A stretch of DNA of 64,000 nt. It comes from Undaria pinnatifida. Taxonomy: Eukaryota > Sar > Phaeophyceae > Laminariales > Alariaceae. A program made the translations under genes and the position numbers. The number at the start of each line of letters is the position of its first letter. The first letter of the stretch is position 1. Of the stretch, positions 1 to 9,661 are shown in pieces. Under the pieces are notes generated by a model that was not told the DNA's origin, made no database searches, and saw only the letters and a list, made by a program, of their open reading frames with translations. The stretch covers positions 943,343 through 1,007,342 of the forward strand of contig JABAKD010000016.1 in the NCBI GenBank assembly GCA_012845835.1, written 5' to 3'.

Positions 1-1499
1 CTATACGAAGGAAACGAAAGTGAGTACTCTCCGAGGACCTGCTCAATTGGCAGACCTGCAGGGGGCACTCTGTGTCCCCGCCTATAACTTTACATATGTT
101 ACCATCGTGTACCGTTTCGACTTGCGACACCCCCGGGATTTCACGTCACCCACACCCCGAAGGGGAACCTTGTGTCATGTGCCGATATACCTTTATAAGC
201 CCACGTTATAAACGGGGGTCGTTGATGGGCTTCTACCTTAAAAAGAACAAAGTTGGTTTTCATCCGTCGCGCGGTCATTAATACACCTCCTTAATGTGCA
301 AATATCCCTGGTTGGTGAACGAGAAAATCAATAATACTCTGCGGAAATCTATTATTATAGTAATACCAATAGTGCTTAAATTACACCATTCAATGTTGAT
401 GCTCACACTCCAGTATGCTGACTTGTAATTTGAAGCTAATCCACGCCATGTCCTCTGAACACTTTAAGGACAACCGCAACGTGTAGTTCTAGCGTCTCGC
501 TGAAGACACGCTGCTAGCTTGGCGTGTTTGGTACCAGGTGTCATTTGCACCAAGGAAATCGAATTTACGAAAATATCGTAGAAAATCACGGTGACCAGCA
601 TCCATAACAATAAATATCATCTACTTTTATTTCAGTACAGAACAACAAACTTGAGCTTGCAAAGCTGTTAATTTTCTGTATAATACAAGGGCTCCGCATG
701 GGCGGCACCCGCCCATGCTTCGGGTAGGGCAGGGCAGCACTTCGACAACTTAAGGTGTAGCTGTCCGATTTGGCATGCATTGAACTTTAAAGTAATGCCA
801 AGAGTTTAATACGAACATGGGATTACGAAAGTCATGCTTTGACAACAGAAAAAACGTAATACTATACAAAAAAGAAGGCAAGAAGGATAGGCGAAACAAA
901 CTATGTTAAATGCGCCGTCAAGTAACAGTTGGCGTCTATAAAAAAAAAATACCGAAAAGAGTATTATTGAGAACCTGCGTCGCCTCTAGGCGAAACAAAA
1001 GAGGCCTTGGCATTAACGAAGAGACTGCACTGCTGTCCCCGTGGCAATGGAGGTTCGAAGTCGACAGGATGCAAGGTCGGTTTGCATCAAACGTCGACAT
1101 GGGGACATGTCAGTCGGCGAGGGTTTGGAAGAAGTTTGCTTTGTTTGATACGTGAAGGCTGTCGCATTAATTGGTCTGCGTGGTCGCGGGCGAGGAGGAA
1201 AACGTAGAAAAGGAGGGCGATCTCTCGTTGAGGCGGCGTTGTCTAAGATTGGTTCGGGGGTGGCTTTGCTCGTACGGGAGGTTGGCGTAGCGCTTCTTCT
1301 CTGTTTTTTCTCGGGAAGGCGGGATATGTGTATCTGCTGTCTTTTCTTCGTGGGTCTTTCACGTTGTCGAAATCGGACGCGTTCCCTCAATACATAATAT
1401 CCGGAGTGTCTCTACCATGACGACTGCTGGTAGTGCCGTGCGTATTTCCTAGAGACTGGCATATTATTCACTGGTAGTAATAATAATATACCTTTGCAA
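1..1499. other. 5' flank without a supportable gene
   Basis: No reading frame here shows a recognisable domain or splice-linked continuation. Short frames overlap each other on both strands. The only structure I can support is an R2 fragment near 105-192. The stretch 200-1499 shows ordinary mixed sequence, with an A-rich patch around 840-960. Confidence 0.5.
105..192 (+). repeat. R2 retroposon fragment
   Basis: This stretch (cgacttgcgacacccccggg, then the cgaaggggaacc word) matches 44748-44815 and, in part, 56718-56745. It is an internal piece of the R2 family, whose longer copies end in an (AAC)n tail. The fragment lacks that tail. Confidence 0.5.
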
Positions 1500-1502
1500 C
1501 AT

Positions 1503-1838
1503 TTTTTTTTCTTCCTTTTATTATCCCCACACCACTCTCACGCTCCCTCCCAGTAGTAACTCAGATCCGGGGTCACATAGCGGGCCCTCCTCCTCCCTCC
1601 CCACTTCGGCACGTGCTTTCATTTTTACCGCGAGGAGAATCCAGCATTTTCTGCCCTCGTCGACTCGCGTCGAATTGTACCTACCCACGCTGCTAGGCGC
1701 TCTCAGCAGTTGATCCCTTTTTTTTTTGCATTTTTGTAAATAAAGTCAAATCTCATCGTGGTGGGTGTCGAACTCAAGGACAACCAAACGTTAGTAGTAT
1801 TCGAGGGTAAAACCACTAGACCACCGGGGCGGCCGGCT
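1503..1838 (-). mobile_element. SINE-1, full-length tRNA-headed copy
   Basis: Read on the minus strand, this copy starts with a tRNA-like head at 1838-1740. The head has an A-box word, tggtctagtggtt, and about 35 nt later a B-box-like word, gagttcgacaccc. A body of about 200 nt follows, shared with copies at 8955-9250 (+) and 19230-19460 (-), for example the words agcgcctagcagcg, gagtcgacgagg and atctgagtta. It ends in an A-rich tail (a nine-A run at 1509-1501). A and B boxes plus an A tail are the usual build of a tRNA-derived SINE transcribed by RNA polymerase III. The family itself is unknown to me. Confidence 0.65.
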
Positions 1839-1984
1839 GACAATTGATTGAAAAAAAACATGATCTTTGCATAGAGATTACATTCCCTCCCCCATATTGT
1901 TTGATATTACGATGGTTGACGCGATATGTATAGAATGAAGCGCCAAATACCTGAATATCAGCGTACGCGGAGTTTTAGATATCA

Positions 1985-2165
1985 TGAATAACGAACAACC
2001 GCGACGGCAGAGCACGGCAAAGCATAGCGCTTCGCTCTGCTGAGCTAGCGCTGCGCTGCGGTGCGCTGCTGAGCTGAGCAGCAGGGCACTGCACGGCGCT
2101 TCGTTGCTGTAAGCTATAGCGCTGCAACGGGGTGCTGGGCGGTGTCGAGCTGATGAGCCAAGCCC
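1985..2165. repeat. Low-complexity GCGCT/GCTG-rich patch
   Basis: The stretch is built of imperfect short words such as gcgctgc, gcttcg, gctgagc and their complements, so it can fold on itself and produces spurious frames on both strands. No longer unit is resolvable. Confidence 0.4.
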
Positions 2166-2392
2166 AGATCTCAGCTGATGGAGCTTCGTCAAGTACAAAA
2201 CAAATGGTGGGAATCAAAGAAACGCTAAAGCTGGACCGTTCCGCAACTAATGCACAGGCGGCAAATTAGCGGCAAATGGTAGGAAGTTCAACTTACTAGA
2301 CAAAAAGGAAGAAAAAACCGCGAAAAAGTTCAAAATCGTGTTGGCAGAAAAAACAAATTTGCAGGAAGCAGCTGAAAGGTCAAGAAACAGGC

Positions 2393-2800
2393 AATATATC
2401 AGTTGTTGTTGTCGTTCTCACATTAACTCGCATAATCAAGTCCGTGGTCACAGGACAGGCTCCAGTCACTCTGGAGCTGAGGAATACCCCAGGGAAAACA
2501 CACACATAACCCAAGGTGGTACACGCATAAATCACAGCTGACGCAATTCATGCCTCCACCAGAAACATATGAAAGTGAAATCGGGAGTCAGTCTACGATG
2601 TGCCAGGTCCATACTGGTGCATACGTCTCATTACTCGTGCCTGGAAAAACCGACTATACCGTTTACCACCCAAGAAAAACTACCACGTATATACTACACG
2701 TGGTACCTATCACTACGCATACGCACAACAGGCGCAAGTTAATTAGAAAAAAGAAACAAACAAAGAAGAGAAAGGAAAGGAAATGGGTGCATGGGGCCAA
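2393..2800 (-). mobile_element. R2 retroposon, inverted copy
   Basis: This is the reverse complement of the element at 7790-8207. On the minus strand it runs from a pyrimidine-rich stretch (2790-2740), through shared words including gcggaggcatgaattgcg, to a terminal (AAC)n tail that appears on the plus strand as gttgttgttgtcgttctc near 2402. An (AAC)n tail at one fixed end suggests a retroposon. No coding capacity is retained. Confidence 0.55.
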
Positions 2801-3160
2801 GAAAAAGAAAAGGTAAATACATTTTGGGGGGTCTACTGGCGAGTCTGCCACCAGATCGGGATGCCACGTGGTTTTTAGACGATCTACATCAGTACTGCGA
2901 ACGACTTCCGATACACCCACCGAAGCACGGACTACCGGCGAATTACGCGATCGACAGCTGGCCGTGGTTGTCACGTGTCTCTGTGTTGGGGGCCCCTGTG
3001 CGCTGCCTCTTGTTGGCCCTTGTTTGGGTAAAAAATGCGGTTTGCTCGATGGTCTCACGGCAGCAGCACACCAGAATCAGAATGTCCGCTCGTACGACGT
3101 ATCGTTCTTACAGGAAATGTAATTTTCTTTTCTCCATAAATATGAACATAAAACGGTTGT

Positions 3161-4082
3161 TATATATTGGACAGAATGATGCGTGTACGACTAAACTTGC
3201 CAACGGCACTCGTACTGCACTTTGAGCTATCTGCTGTGGTTTTGGTTGCTACTAGTTGCTGCAGTATGTGCTAGAAGTTTCGCCCTTCGGCTACTGCTGC
3301 TGCACCTGATGTTGTGTGTTTGCCAATGCTGTCAGTTGGCGTTCATGCTCGTCGTACATACTGCTGTTCTCACCCAGTACGTAAGGGTTTCCTCGTACCT
3401 CGACGGCACGACGACGAGCTCAAAACAGAAGGGAGGTGGCATGAAATGGCATGGACAATGGCCACATAGAAGCGAGCACAGCGGGATAGTTCGCTGCGAA
3501 TCAACCGCACTCGTTCATGCCTACAGCAGAGGCTGCCTGGAGTGTCAGCGGCCGTGCTAAAGCCAGAGCCAAAGGCCGAAGGACGGCTCTTCTACCTGCT
3601 TGGTTTTGTCTCGAGATTCTATTATATATTGGACAGAGTGATGCGTGTACGCCTAAACTTGCCAACTGCACTCGTACTGCACTTTGAGCTATCTGCTGTG
3701 GTCCTGGTTGCTACTAGTTGCTGCAGTATGTGCTAGAAGTTTCGCCCTTCGGCTACTGCTGCTGCACCTGATGTTGTGTGTTTGCCAATGTCGTCAGTTG
3801 GCGTTCATGCTCGTCGTACATACTGCTGTTCTCACCCAGTACGTAAGGGTTTCCTCGTACCTCGACGGCACGACGACGAGCTCAAAACAGAAGGGAGGGG
3901 ACATGAAATAGCGTGGACAATGGCCACATAGAAGCGAGCACAGCGGGATTCGCTGCGAATCAACCGCACTCGTTCATGCCTACAGCAGAGGCTGCCTGAA
4001 GTGTCAGCGGCCGTGCTAAAGCCAGGGCCAAAGGCCGAAGAGACGGTTGTACCTGCTTGGTTTTGTCTCGAGATTCTGTTAC
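3161..4082 (+). repeat. Two-copy tandem repeat, ~460-bp unit
   Basis: Unit 1 (3161-3622) and unit 2 (3623-4082) are nearly identical and head-to-tail. Both start tatatattggacag and end tctcgagattct. Each contains the same open frame, starting at 3222 and 3684, which encodes a short Leu/Val/Cys-rich hydrophobic stretch. After about 75 codons the two frames diverge because unit 2 has a stop. I do not recognise the peptide. The conserved frame may simply reflect a recent duplication. Confidence 0.7.
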
Positions 4083-4832
4083 GTGAAAATATCGTGATTT
4101 GGGAGTTACTTTGTCACGAAACGTCTTGCCGTAGGTAATTTGTGTCGCGAAGTAGTTGGATATCGTCGGTAACTTGTGTCACGTTTTAGGTGAACCCACA
4201 CTGAAAAAATGATTTTCCAGCTAAAAAACCAGCAGAAACAAAAGCAATAAAAAGGCCGGGCAAGAAACCAAACGAACTAGTAAAAAAGTACAGCAAAGAA
4301 ACTAACGCTCGAGTGTATGCCACCGCAAAACTCCAAACACTATCAAGTATCGTTTGGAAATGATGCCAACTTTGTAAATCATCCAGGCGTTGCAGACATA
4401 GTCTAGTCTAAAGACACATCCGAAATCTCCGAAATTCCTCCTCGACATGCGGTATTTTTGCAACTTCTCGCTTGTCTCGCTCGGCATCCGTCCGCGTTCA
4501 CGTCGATGTGCGGAACGGACACGGCAGGGCGAGGGGCGTTAGAGCCGCCCCCAGAAGGCGGCGCTCGAACAAAGCTATACTCGACCGAGAATTCCAGTTC
4601 CGCGAATCGCATACTTCGGCCGAGTCAAAAAACTCCTGACCAAGTACCTGACACCAAAGAAGGAGTATATATATTAATGTTGCTGAAAATGAAATTTGTT
4701 CAACGTAGGTTAAATTATAGGCCAAATTGTGGATTCCAAAATGGCGAAATTACGAAAAAATGAATTACATCACATGCAAAAGTGTCAATTACTCGGTTTT
4801 AGAATAAAATGGTATACGAAACTTAGCGCCAT

Positions 4833-5405
4833 GTTAAGGTAATAGTGGGGTATTAGTCCGTTTGACCACTTGCAAAAGGTTAACGATATTATTTTAATAT
4901 AGCTTACCCAAACTAAGCCTTATAACACTCTCCCCCCCTGAAACGGCGGGATAGCAGGTCGGCCGGATATACGGGCACTACACTAGTGCGCCTTTTCCCG
5001 TATCGTCCATTTTAAGGCGGGAAAGCGTAGCATTTCCAGGACGAATTTTGATTTCACTTGGTTTTTCGGATCTTCCTGGGGCTCCAGCACCTCTGTGTGA
5101 TCACGAACTCTAGATTTTTTACAAGAGTTAATGCGAGAACAACAACAACAACGGGCAGACCTGTCGAAATATCCAAGCCGTTTTATTTCCTGGGGATACC
5201 GGGGAAAGTATTTATCAAGTTCCACATGTGGGGAAAATCTGAAAAAGTTTATTATGGTGGATGTGGGATTTGAACCCACGACCCAAAAACCCATGGTCTG
5301 TCGACGACCCCATTTGTTAAGGAATTAACGGGGTATTAGTCCGTTTGACCACTTGCAAAAGATTAACCAATAGCTTACCCAAACTAAGCCTTATAACAGC
5401 CAACA
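4833..5405 (-). mobile_element. SINE-2-like element, left inverted copy
   Basis: This is the reverse complement of 6838-7213, with extra internal sequence. It carries a tRNA 3'-half look-alike: on the minus strand a B-box word ggttcaaatccca lies at 5278-5266, within a T-arm-like hairpin. The outer motif, ggggtattagtccgtttgac, occurs at both ends (4846 and 5334), so the arm itself has short direct terminal repeats. An (AAC)n-tailed R2 end is inserted at about 5080-5155 and accounts for the extra length. The type II tRNA-like wording (agtggtcaaacggac on the minus strand) fits a Ser/Leu-type tRNA ancestor, but the acceptor stem does not pair, so this is not a tRNA gene. Confidence 0.55.
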
Positions 5406-6366
5406 GAAATCATTTTTTTAGAAAGTTATAATTTTTCATGATGACCGAAACAAAAATATATTTAAGCTTGATGCTAGTTCACAACACGTTATCACGGAGT
5501 CTATCGACGATTGCAATTTCCCCCGGTTTTCCCTCTCTCTGATCCGCCTAACTCACACATTCTGCTACTACTTTGGCCTCGCTTCTATCCACTAAAAATA
5601 AATGCAAAAAATTTCCACAATAACAAAGTTAATTATTACCAGGTAGGTATTAGACTTTTTTTACGGAATGAAAAGAAGGCTGACTTCATCAACCACCGCT
5701 AGCTAGTTGTCCATTTTTTTTTTTTTTTTTCCGGAGAGTGACACTTACTTTTCGTTTTTGTTCGGATATGTGACAGACGCGACGACCTGGAATGTCAACT
5801 CATCATGTGACATGGCGTCCAAGGATTTCCCATGAATAAAAAAATCCAACATTGAGCAACGGAAAATTCCAACCTGCAAAATCTACTAATCAGAAAACAG
5901 TGGGCACGAGGTTTCTTTCTCTAAATCTCACTCACGATTAAACCTGATTTTCGATTAGAAAGCATTAATTCGGAGTCTTTATTGAGAATTTCAGATTTCC
6001 CCTATTTTTCTTCCTCTCCGATCCGCCAAACTCCACATTTTTTACACATTCTTCTACCCCCCCACCCCTAATTTACCTTTTAAAAAACTTGAAAAAATAA
6101 CTACAAAACAATTTCATCGTGTTGGACCATCCGCGTACACGAGTGTTCGATGCATGGCCTTGCTCATGAGGCGCGGTGGGTGAAGAGAATAATCGGTAAG
6201 CCACGTTTCCGGGTGCAGGCCGACTCACGGAGACAAAAGTCACGACATACGGAGCGCCATCAGGCAGAAAAGGGCAGATTCATAGAATAAGTAGGGTGAA
6301 GGAGTGAAGGGCCACTCAGGGGCTTTTTCACTCAGACACGTGGTCACGCTAAGCTAAGCATGAGAT
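5406..6366. other. AT-rich stretch without a gene
   Basis: AT-rich DNA with T and C runs (a long T run near 5715-5730, C runs near 6057-6066). Two sub-regions carry similar wording (cccctatttttcttcctctc and ccccggttttccctctctc), hinting at an old local duplication. I see no coding region or RNA gene. Confidence 0.45.
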
Positions 6367-6858
6367 TTGAGACCACATAGTTGTTTTATTATATCCGTTC
6401 GGGAAACTATAGGTTCCACGGCATTTCCGAAGATCAGATGCGTTATAAACCTTCACAAGCCACTGATAATATTCCTACCAGACTTTCATACAGACACCCT
6501 ATCGTACGCCGACGCGCTTGCCAAGACAACTTCCGAGAGCATAGAGATGATAGAGCGCAAACGGAGAATATTTTTTGCGGGGTTCGTAGCACGTATGGGG
6601 GAGGAGCGTCTGCCGCAGAGGGTAACGTTTGGGGAGCTTGTTGGGGGTAAGGGCTACTCAGGGGGGCAAGAGAAGGACTGGTTGGTGCATCTGAAGGAGG
6701 ATACGTCGCTCTTTGTAATCAAAGTCGAAGGGTGGTGAAAGGCAGCTCAGAAAGCCGGCAGATGGTTTCGACGGGTAGAAGAGGAGGGAGCCGAGTTGTT
6801 CATGCGGAAATGGCATGAGACGGAGAGACGCAGATGTTATAAGGCTTATTTTGGGTGA
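6367..6858 (+). pseudogene. LINE reverse-transcriptase C-terminal remnant
   Basis: The frame from about 6496 reads SYADALAKTTSESIEMIERK, followed by a segment with the signature FFAGFVARM, then FGELVGG and a GGQEKDW motif. This is the conserved stretch just past the reverse-transcriptase domain of many non-LTR (LINE) polyproteins in algae, oomycetes and animals. An in-frame stop falls at 6736-6738, and the same frame then continues with KAAQKAGRWF and a GAELFMRKWHETERRR segment, again as in that family. So this is a decayed 3' end of an ORF2-type gene with one nonsense codon. The upstream catalytic domain is absent. It lies between two inverted SINE-2 arms. The recognition is from memory of family wording. 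Confidence 0.6.
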
Positions 6859-7213
6859 GCTATTGGTTAACCTTTAGCAAGTGGTCAAACGGACTAATAC
6901 TCCACTAATACCTTAGCAAATTGTGTCGTCGACAGATATTTTTTTTTTGGGTCGTGGGTTCAAATCCCACCATCCACAATAATAAACTTTTTCAGACTTT
7001 CCCCGTGCCATGTCTAACTTGAAAAATACTTTGCCCGGTACCCCCAAGCAATGAAACCGCCTGGATATTGACAGGGGCGCCCGTATATCTGGCCGACCTG
7101 CTATCCCGCCGTTTCAGGGGGGGGGGTGTTACAAGGCTTGGTTTGGGTAAGTTATTGAGGTTAACCTTCTGGAAGTGGTCAAACGGACTAATACCCCACT
7201 AATACCTTAACAC
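6838..7213 (+). mobile_element. SINE-2-like element, right copy
   Basis: On the plus strand this has a tRNA-like head (agtggtcaaacggactaata near 6881), a gtcgtcgacaga stem, then the B-box word ggttcaaatccca at 6957-6969. It closes with a C-run/G-run motif and a second copy of the head (7175-7200). It is the inverted partner of 4833-5405, so the two arms could pair across the LINE remnant. Confidence 0.55.
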
Positions 7214-7277
7214 GCAGAGCTGCAGAGCGACACGCAACGGCCGCGGCAGCGCCATCCACCGTCAGCATCTCTAACGG

Positions 7278-7437
7278 CCGGGGGGAGGGGGGGAGGGGGG
7301 GGAGGGGGGGAGGGGGGGGGAGGGGGGAGGGGGGGGGAGGGGGGGAGGGGGGGGGAGGGGGGGAGGGGGGGGAGGGGGGGAGGGGGGGGAGGGGGGGAGG
7401 GGGGGGAGGGGGGAGGGGGGAGTGGGGGGAGGGGGGT
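7278..7437 (+). repeat. G-rich (G4-9A)n tract, unit A
   Basis: About 160 bp of G runs of 3-9 separated by single A residues on the plus strand. It is strongly purine-only and capable of G-quadruplex formation. A shorter tract of the same kind sits at 42043-42098 directly before the same downstream sequence (gtcctgcc versus gtcccgcc), so it marks the left edge of the detectable duplication. Confidence 0.8.
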
Positions 7438-7568
7438 GGCGTCCCGCCCAAGAGACCGAAGTCTGGGTCTGGCCATCATCGTCTTGAAATTTGTGGGCGT
7501 TCCAATGGCCGTCACAAGTTAGCGTAAGGCCACCCTGACTTCTTCACCTGGTTTCGTTCTCTCCCCAG

Positions 7569-7641
7569 TGCCATTGATGCACTTGATACCCTCTACGAGC
7601 CCAATGCCGTCTTGAGTCAGCTCCTAGGGTCTGCTAGTATG
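7569..7641 (+). other. Orphan exon-like segment, unit A
   Basis: A pyrimidine-rich acceptor (ttctctccccag) precedes 73 nt that read, after one leading base, AIDALDTLYEPNAVLSQLL, then GSASM. The paralogous segment at 42226-42298 has the same length and frame, with three amino-acid changes (A to V, L to V, L to F). Unit B ends in a good donor (ATG|gtaata). Here the donor position is altered (atgacg). I do not recognise the peptide, and the flanking intron-like DNA is also conserved, so it may be a dead exon of an unidentified upstream gene or a 5' exon of the tyrosinase. Confidence 0.35.
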
Positions 7642-7789
7642 ACGTTTTTTCTCTTTCCCTTTCCTTGCTTCCTCTTCTTGTCTTGTCTTTTTTTGCTGTT
7701 TTCTGATCTTTTCTTTCCTATCCGTTTTGGCTTTCGTTTATTTTCTTTTCTTTTCTTTCTCTTCTCTTATTTTCTCTTCCATGTTTCTT

Positions 7790-8207
7790 TTTTCCAATTA
7801 ACTTGAGTCTGGCGTGCGTATGAGTAGTGGTAGGTACTACGTGTAATGTATACCAGGTACCAGGTAGTCTTCCTGTGCAACAAGCGGTATAGTCGTTTTT
7901 TCCAGGCGCGAGTAATGAGACGTATGCACCAGTATGGACCTGGCACATCGTAGGCTGACTCCCGATTTCACTTTTACATGTCATGTTTCTGGCGGAGGCA
8001 TGAATTGCGTTAGCTGTGATATATATATATATGCGTGTACCACCTTTGGTTTGTGCCTTTTTCCCTGGGGTATTCCTCAGCTCCAGGGTGACTGTTGTAG
8101 CCTGTCCTGTGACCACGGACTTGATTATGTGAGTTAACAATGTGAGAACAACAACAAAAACAACAATAACAACAACAACCGCAACAACAACAACAACAAA
8201 CCCAAAC
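7790..8207 (+). mobile_element. R2 retroposon, unit A copy
   Basis: A copy of R2 in forward orientation. It has a pyrimidine-rich start, the word gcggaggcatgaattgcg near 7995, ccctggggtattcctcagct near 8062, and a terminal (AAC)n microsatellite at 8146-8202. The same element lies at the same relative place in unit B (42430 onward), so it was there before the duplication. Confidence 0.6.
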
Positions 8208-8484
8208 CTACATTCCCCCTGCTTGCAACAACACATTTATGATAGCATCCATTCAAAGCGCACCAATCGAAACCTACTTATTCAACCCAAATTGTCTGAA
8301 CAATATGGCCTGTTGGGCGTCTATATTATTAGAAATTGTCCGTGCAATAGAGCTCGACGGGTTTCAATCCATTTGAAGTAGGGACCGCAATGGACAGCAA
8401 ATAAGTTGCAATAGGATGAATCAGACTAACTACTATTGGACCATTGCTTGTCTATTTGCCTAGGGTGTGTTGATGTATACAGGA

Positions 8485-8946
8485 TTTTCGACTCACAGGA
8501 TTCACTTGATAAACTGATGCATTTTCTTCCACAGCTGTCAGATTTGTCCCCCTCAAAAACGGGTTTTATAGTTTCGGCGCACAGACTGCCTAACATCACC
8601 CCGTTGACCCTGATAGCTACACTGTAGTTGCAAGGGGAGTCGCCAACCTATATCCTTAATGAGGACACACAACCAAAAAAAAAAATACGCGCGATCGGAG
8701 TATCACACGCAGCTTGCAAAGATGAGTTTCGACAAAATACTCGATCTCACAGCTGGAGTGTCTTTTAATTTTTATAATATACTTAATGAGGACACACACC
8801 CAGCAATACGCGCGATCGGAGTATCTTACACAGCTCGCAAAGATGGTTTTCGAATCTCATACACCTTGCAAGATGAGTTTCGACGAAATCTTCGATCTCA
8901 CAGCTGGTCCAGGAGTGTATTTTAATTTTATAATAATACTATTATT
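8485..8946 (+). mobile_element. R1 element with partial tandem second copy
   Basis: The first copy runs from 8485 (gactcacaggattcacttga) to the AT-rich end at 8785 (tttttataatat). A second copy, only its 3' half, follows from 8781 to 8945. R1 diagnostic words are tgaccctgatagctacactg, gcgcgatcggagtatc and cgatctcacagctgg. R1 is the commonest dispersed repeat in the window. Its shortest copies keep only the AT-rich end, as expected of a 5'-truncated retroposon. Confidence 0.65.
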
Positions 8947-8954
8947 AGTAGATG

Positions 8955-9250
8955 AAAGAGTTGGTCCTGGGGTTCGAATCCTACGTGGTGGGTCGAACCT
9001 TCGAGTTTATGGGCAAAAGTAAAAATAAAAATATGCCAACCAACTGCTGAGAGCGCCTATCAGCGCGCGTACGAGCAATTCGATGCCCGAGTCGACGAGG
9101 AAAGAAGGGACTGACGTACCTCTCGATAAAAATGAAGGCCCGTACCGTCGTCGGGAGGGGGGGGAAGAGCCTGCTCAGTGACCCTGGATCTGAGTTACGT
9201 CTAGGGATGGAGAAGAAGGAGAAAATAAAGAGAGCAAAATAGCAGTAATA
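8955..9250 (+). mobile_element. SINE-1, second copy
   Basis: Body and tail of SINE-1 in plus orientation. A tRNA-like B-box word, gggttcgaatcct, is at 8970, but no A box is visible upstream, where an R1 end adjoins. The body shares gctgagagcgcctatcagcg and atctgagttacgtc with the copies at 1503-1838 and 19230-19460. Confidence 0.55.
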
Positions 9251-9280
9251 GATGTGATTATAGAAAAAAAACACTAACTA

Positions 9281-9661
9281 GTGCTACCTACACAGGCTGG
9301 TTCACGTGAAAAAACCCAAATGTATCCCCCGGCGAATGTCCACACCGTTTTTTCGATTCAGCTGAATGAAGTAGCTACAAACTACAACAGCCACAAGATC
9401 GCGTCCGATTCCATCATCATGTCGAAATATTACCTTCACACGATCCATACTGTTTACAGTATGAGCGTAACAATGGAGTTTATAAGAATGAGATTAGGGT
9501 GGCGTTATATATTTCGCGGCCGAGAGGAGCGGGCCATGAGCACAGCGCTGGCACGCGCGTGCTTGTCCAGAGGAACAAGGAAGTGCGGGCACTCCCCGTA
9601 TCCCCCCTGGATACAAATAATCAGCAACCATTGCACGTAGTGCCCTCTCCTTGTGTTGTGC
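9281..9661 (+). promoter_or_regulatory. Conserved 5' flank of tyrosinase gene A
   Basis: About 380 bp immediately upstream of the chosen ATG align with 49180-49559 upstream of copy B, for example gaagtagctacaaact, ggagtttataagaa and cgccctctcc (tgccctctcc in A). Non-coding conservation here fits promoter plus 5' untranslated leader. A TATA-like word, ttatatattt, lies at 9504, about 150 bp before the ATG. Copy B has gcaatatttc at that place, so the element is lost or was never functional. No transcript start can be fixed from sequence alone. Confidence 0.45.

Noticed and set aside
1013-1397. Opposed frames of 81-125 codons around 1.0-1.4 kb
   Set aside because: Arg/Pro-rich on one strand and Gly/Arg-rich on the other, without motif or splice-linked continuation.
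6881-6985. Functional type II tRNA gene
   Set aside because: The acceptor stem does not pair, a T run interrupts the variable region, and several diverged copies exist, so it is tRNA-derived repeat.
4833-7213. DNA transposon with long terminal inverted repeats
   Set aside because: The arms carry tRNA B-box words and internal direct repeats, and the enclosed frame is a LINE fragment, not a transposase. Opposed SINE-like elements explain it better.
7188-7515. Proline/serine-rich frames on the minus strand
   Set aside because: They are read-through of the G-rich tract; both overlapping frames give the same kind of low-complexity peptide.
7718-8236. 172-codon minus-strand frame with a valine run
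   Set aside because: It is the antisense of R2, and the valine run comes from the (AAC)n tail.
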